Part shown: one piece after another, positions 6,174 to 6,403 of the stretch
Layout: every line of letters starts with the position of its first letter
Numbering within the stretch: the stretch's first letter is position 1
NCBI GenBank assembly: GCA_031267155.1
Contig: JAIRZR010000039.1
Coordinates: 1-6,403, forward strand
DNA length: 6,403 nt
Origin: Prevotellaceae bacterium
GTDB lineage: Bacteria > Bacteroidota > Bacteroidia > Bacteroidales > UBA932
Direction: 5' to 3'
Translations under genes and position numbers: made by a program
The notes under the pieces: generated by a model
What the model saw: the letters and a program-made list of their open reading frames with translations, nothing else
What the model was told of the DNA's origin: nothing
Databases searched by the model: none

Positions 6174-6403
6174 ATGTTCCGCAAACAACCGATGGTGGTG
6201 CTGTATTCCATTCCGCTGGCGATTATCGGCGCTTTCCTTGCCATGGCGCTGACGATGGAGTCGCTCAACGTCTTCACGATACTCGGCTTGCTGATGCTTA
6301 TCGGTCTGGTGGCGAAAAACGCCATCCTTGTGGTTGACTTTGCCAACCAGTTGAAAGCGGAAGGCGTCCCCCTGAAAGAAGCCTTGCTGGAAGCAACCCG
6401 CAA
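6174..6403 (+). pseudogene. RND (AcrB/HAE1-type) efflux pump fragment lacking its 5' part, cut by the window edge
   Basis: The frame from the ATG at 6174 reads MFRKQPMVVLYSIPLAI and continues through residues typical of the second transmembrane bundle of AcrB-type inner-membrane pumps. The clearest motif is LMLIGLVAKNAILVVDFANQ at 40-59. Lys48 corresponds to the proton-relay Lys940 of E. coli AcrB. By that alignment roughly the first 890 residues of a pump of about 1,040 are absent. Upstream in the frame there is a stop at 6132-6134, and 6135-6173 does not read like an RND protein. The fragment is visibly richer in G and C than the flanking spacer. It is either a truncated, dead copy or an assembly junction. 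The 3' end lies outside the window. A short product could start at 6174 but would not form a pump. Confidence 0.8.

Overview
The window looks like a piece of a Bacteroidota chromosome, most likely Bacteroidales. The evidence is an S46 dipeptidyl-peptidase with a periplasmic signal peptide, the hpt-adk purine pair, a short-LID adenylate kinase, signal peptides cleaved just before Gln or Asp, weak Shine-Dalgarno signals, and two exact matches to the Bacteroidota -7 promoter element TAnnTTTG. The genus cannot be told from this sequence.

Layout. Bases 1-248 hold no complete gene. They contain an open frame entering from the left edge, a perfect hairpin, and copy A of a short dispersed repeat. Bases 249-3955 are a likely two-gene operon on the + strand: a secreted DPP7/DPP11-type peptidase, then, after 11 nt, a 513-residue cytoplasmic HEAT-repeat protein. 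Bases 3956-4223 are an AT-rich spacer with a hairpin, copy B of the repeat, and a probable promoter. Bases 4224-5373 are hpt and adk, 7 nt apart, for purine salvage and adenylate balance. Bases 5374-5506 look like the remnant of a HEAT-like gene lying in frame behind the adk stop. Bases 5507-6061 (minus strand) encode a small secreted Cache-domain protein with its own promoter at 6148-6155. From 6174 to the right edge the + strand encodes the interior of an RND efflux pump with no 5' part.

How the genes fit together. The peptidase would release dipeptides in the periplasm for an amino-acid-fermenting lifestyle. Hpt and Adk are housekeeping nucleotide enzymes. The Cache protein probably binds a small ligand in the periplasm. 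The HEAT protein has no partner in view. No complete new system is visible. The most interesting items are the dispersed repeat with its coding-like frame and embedded promoter, the gene debris on both sides of the Cache gene, and the orphan HEAT-repeat protein.
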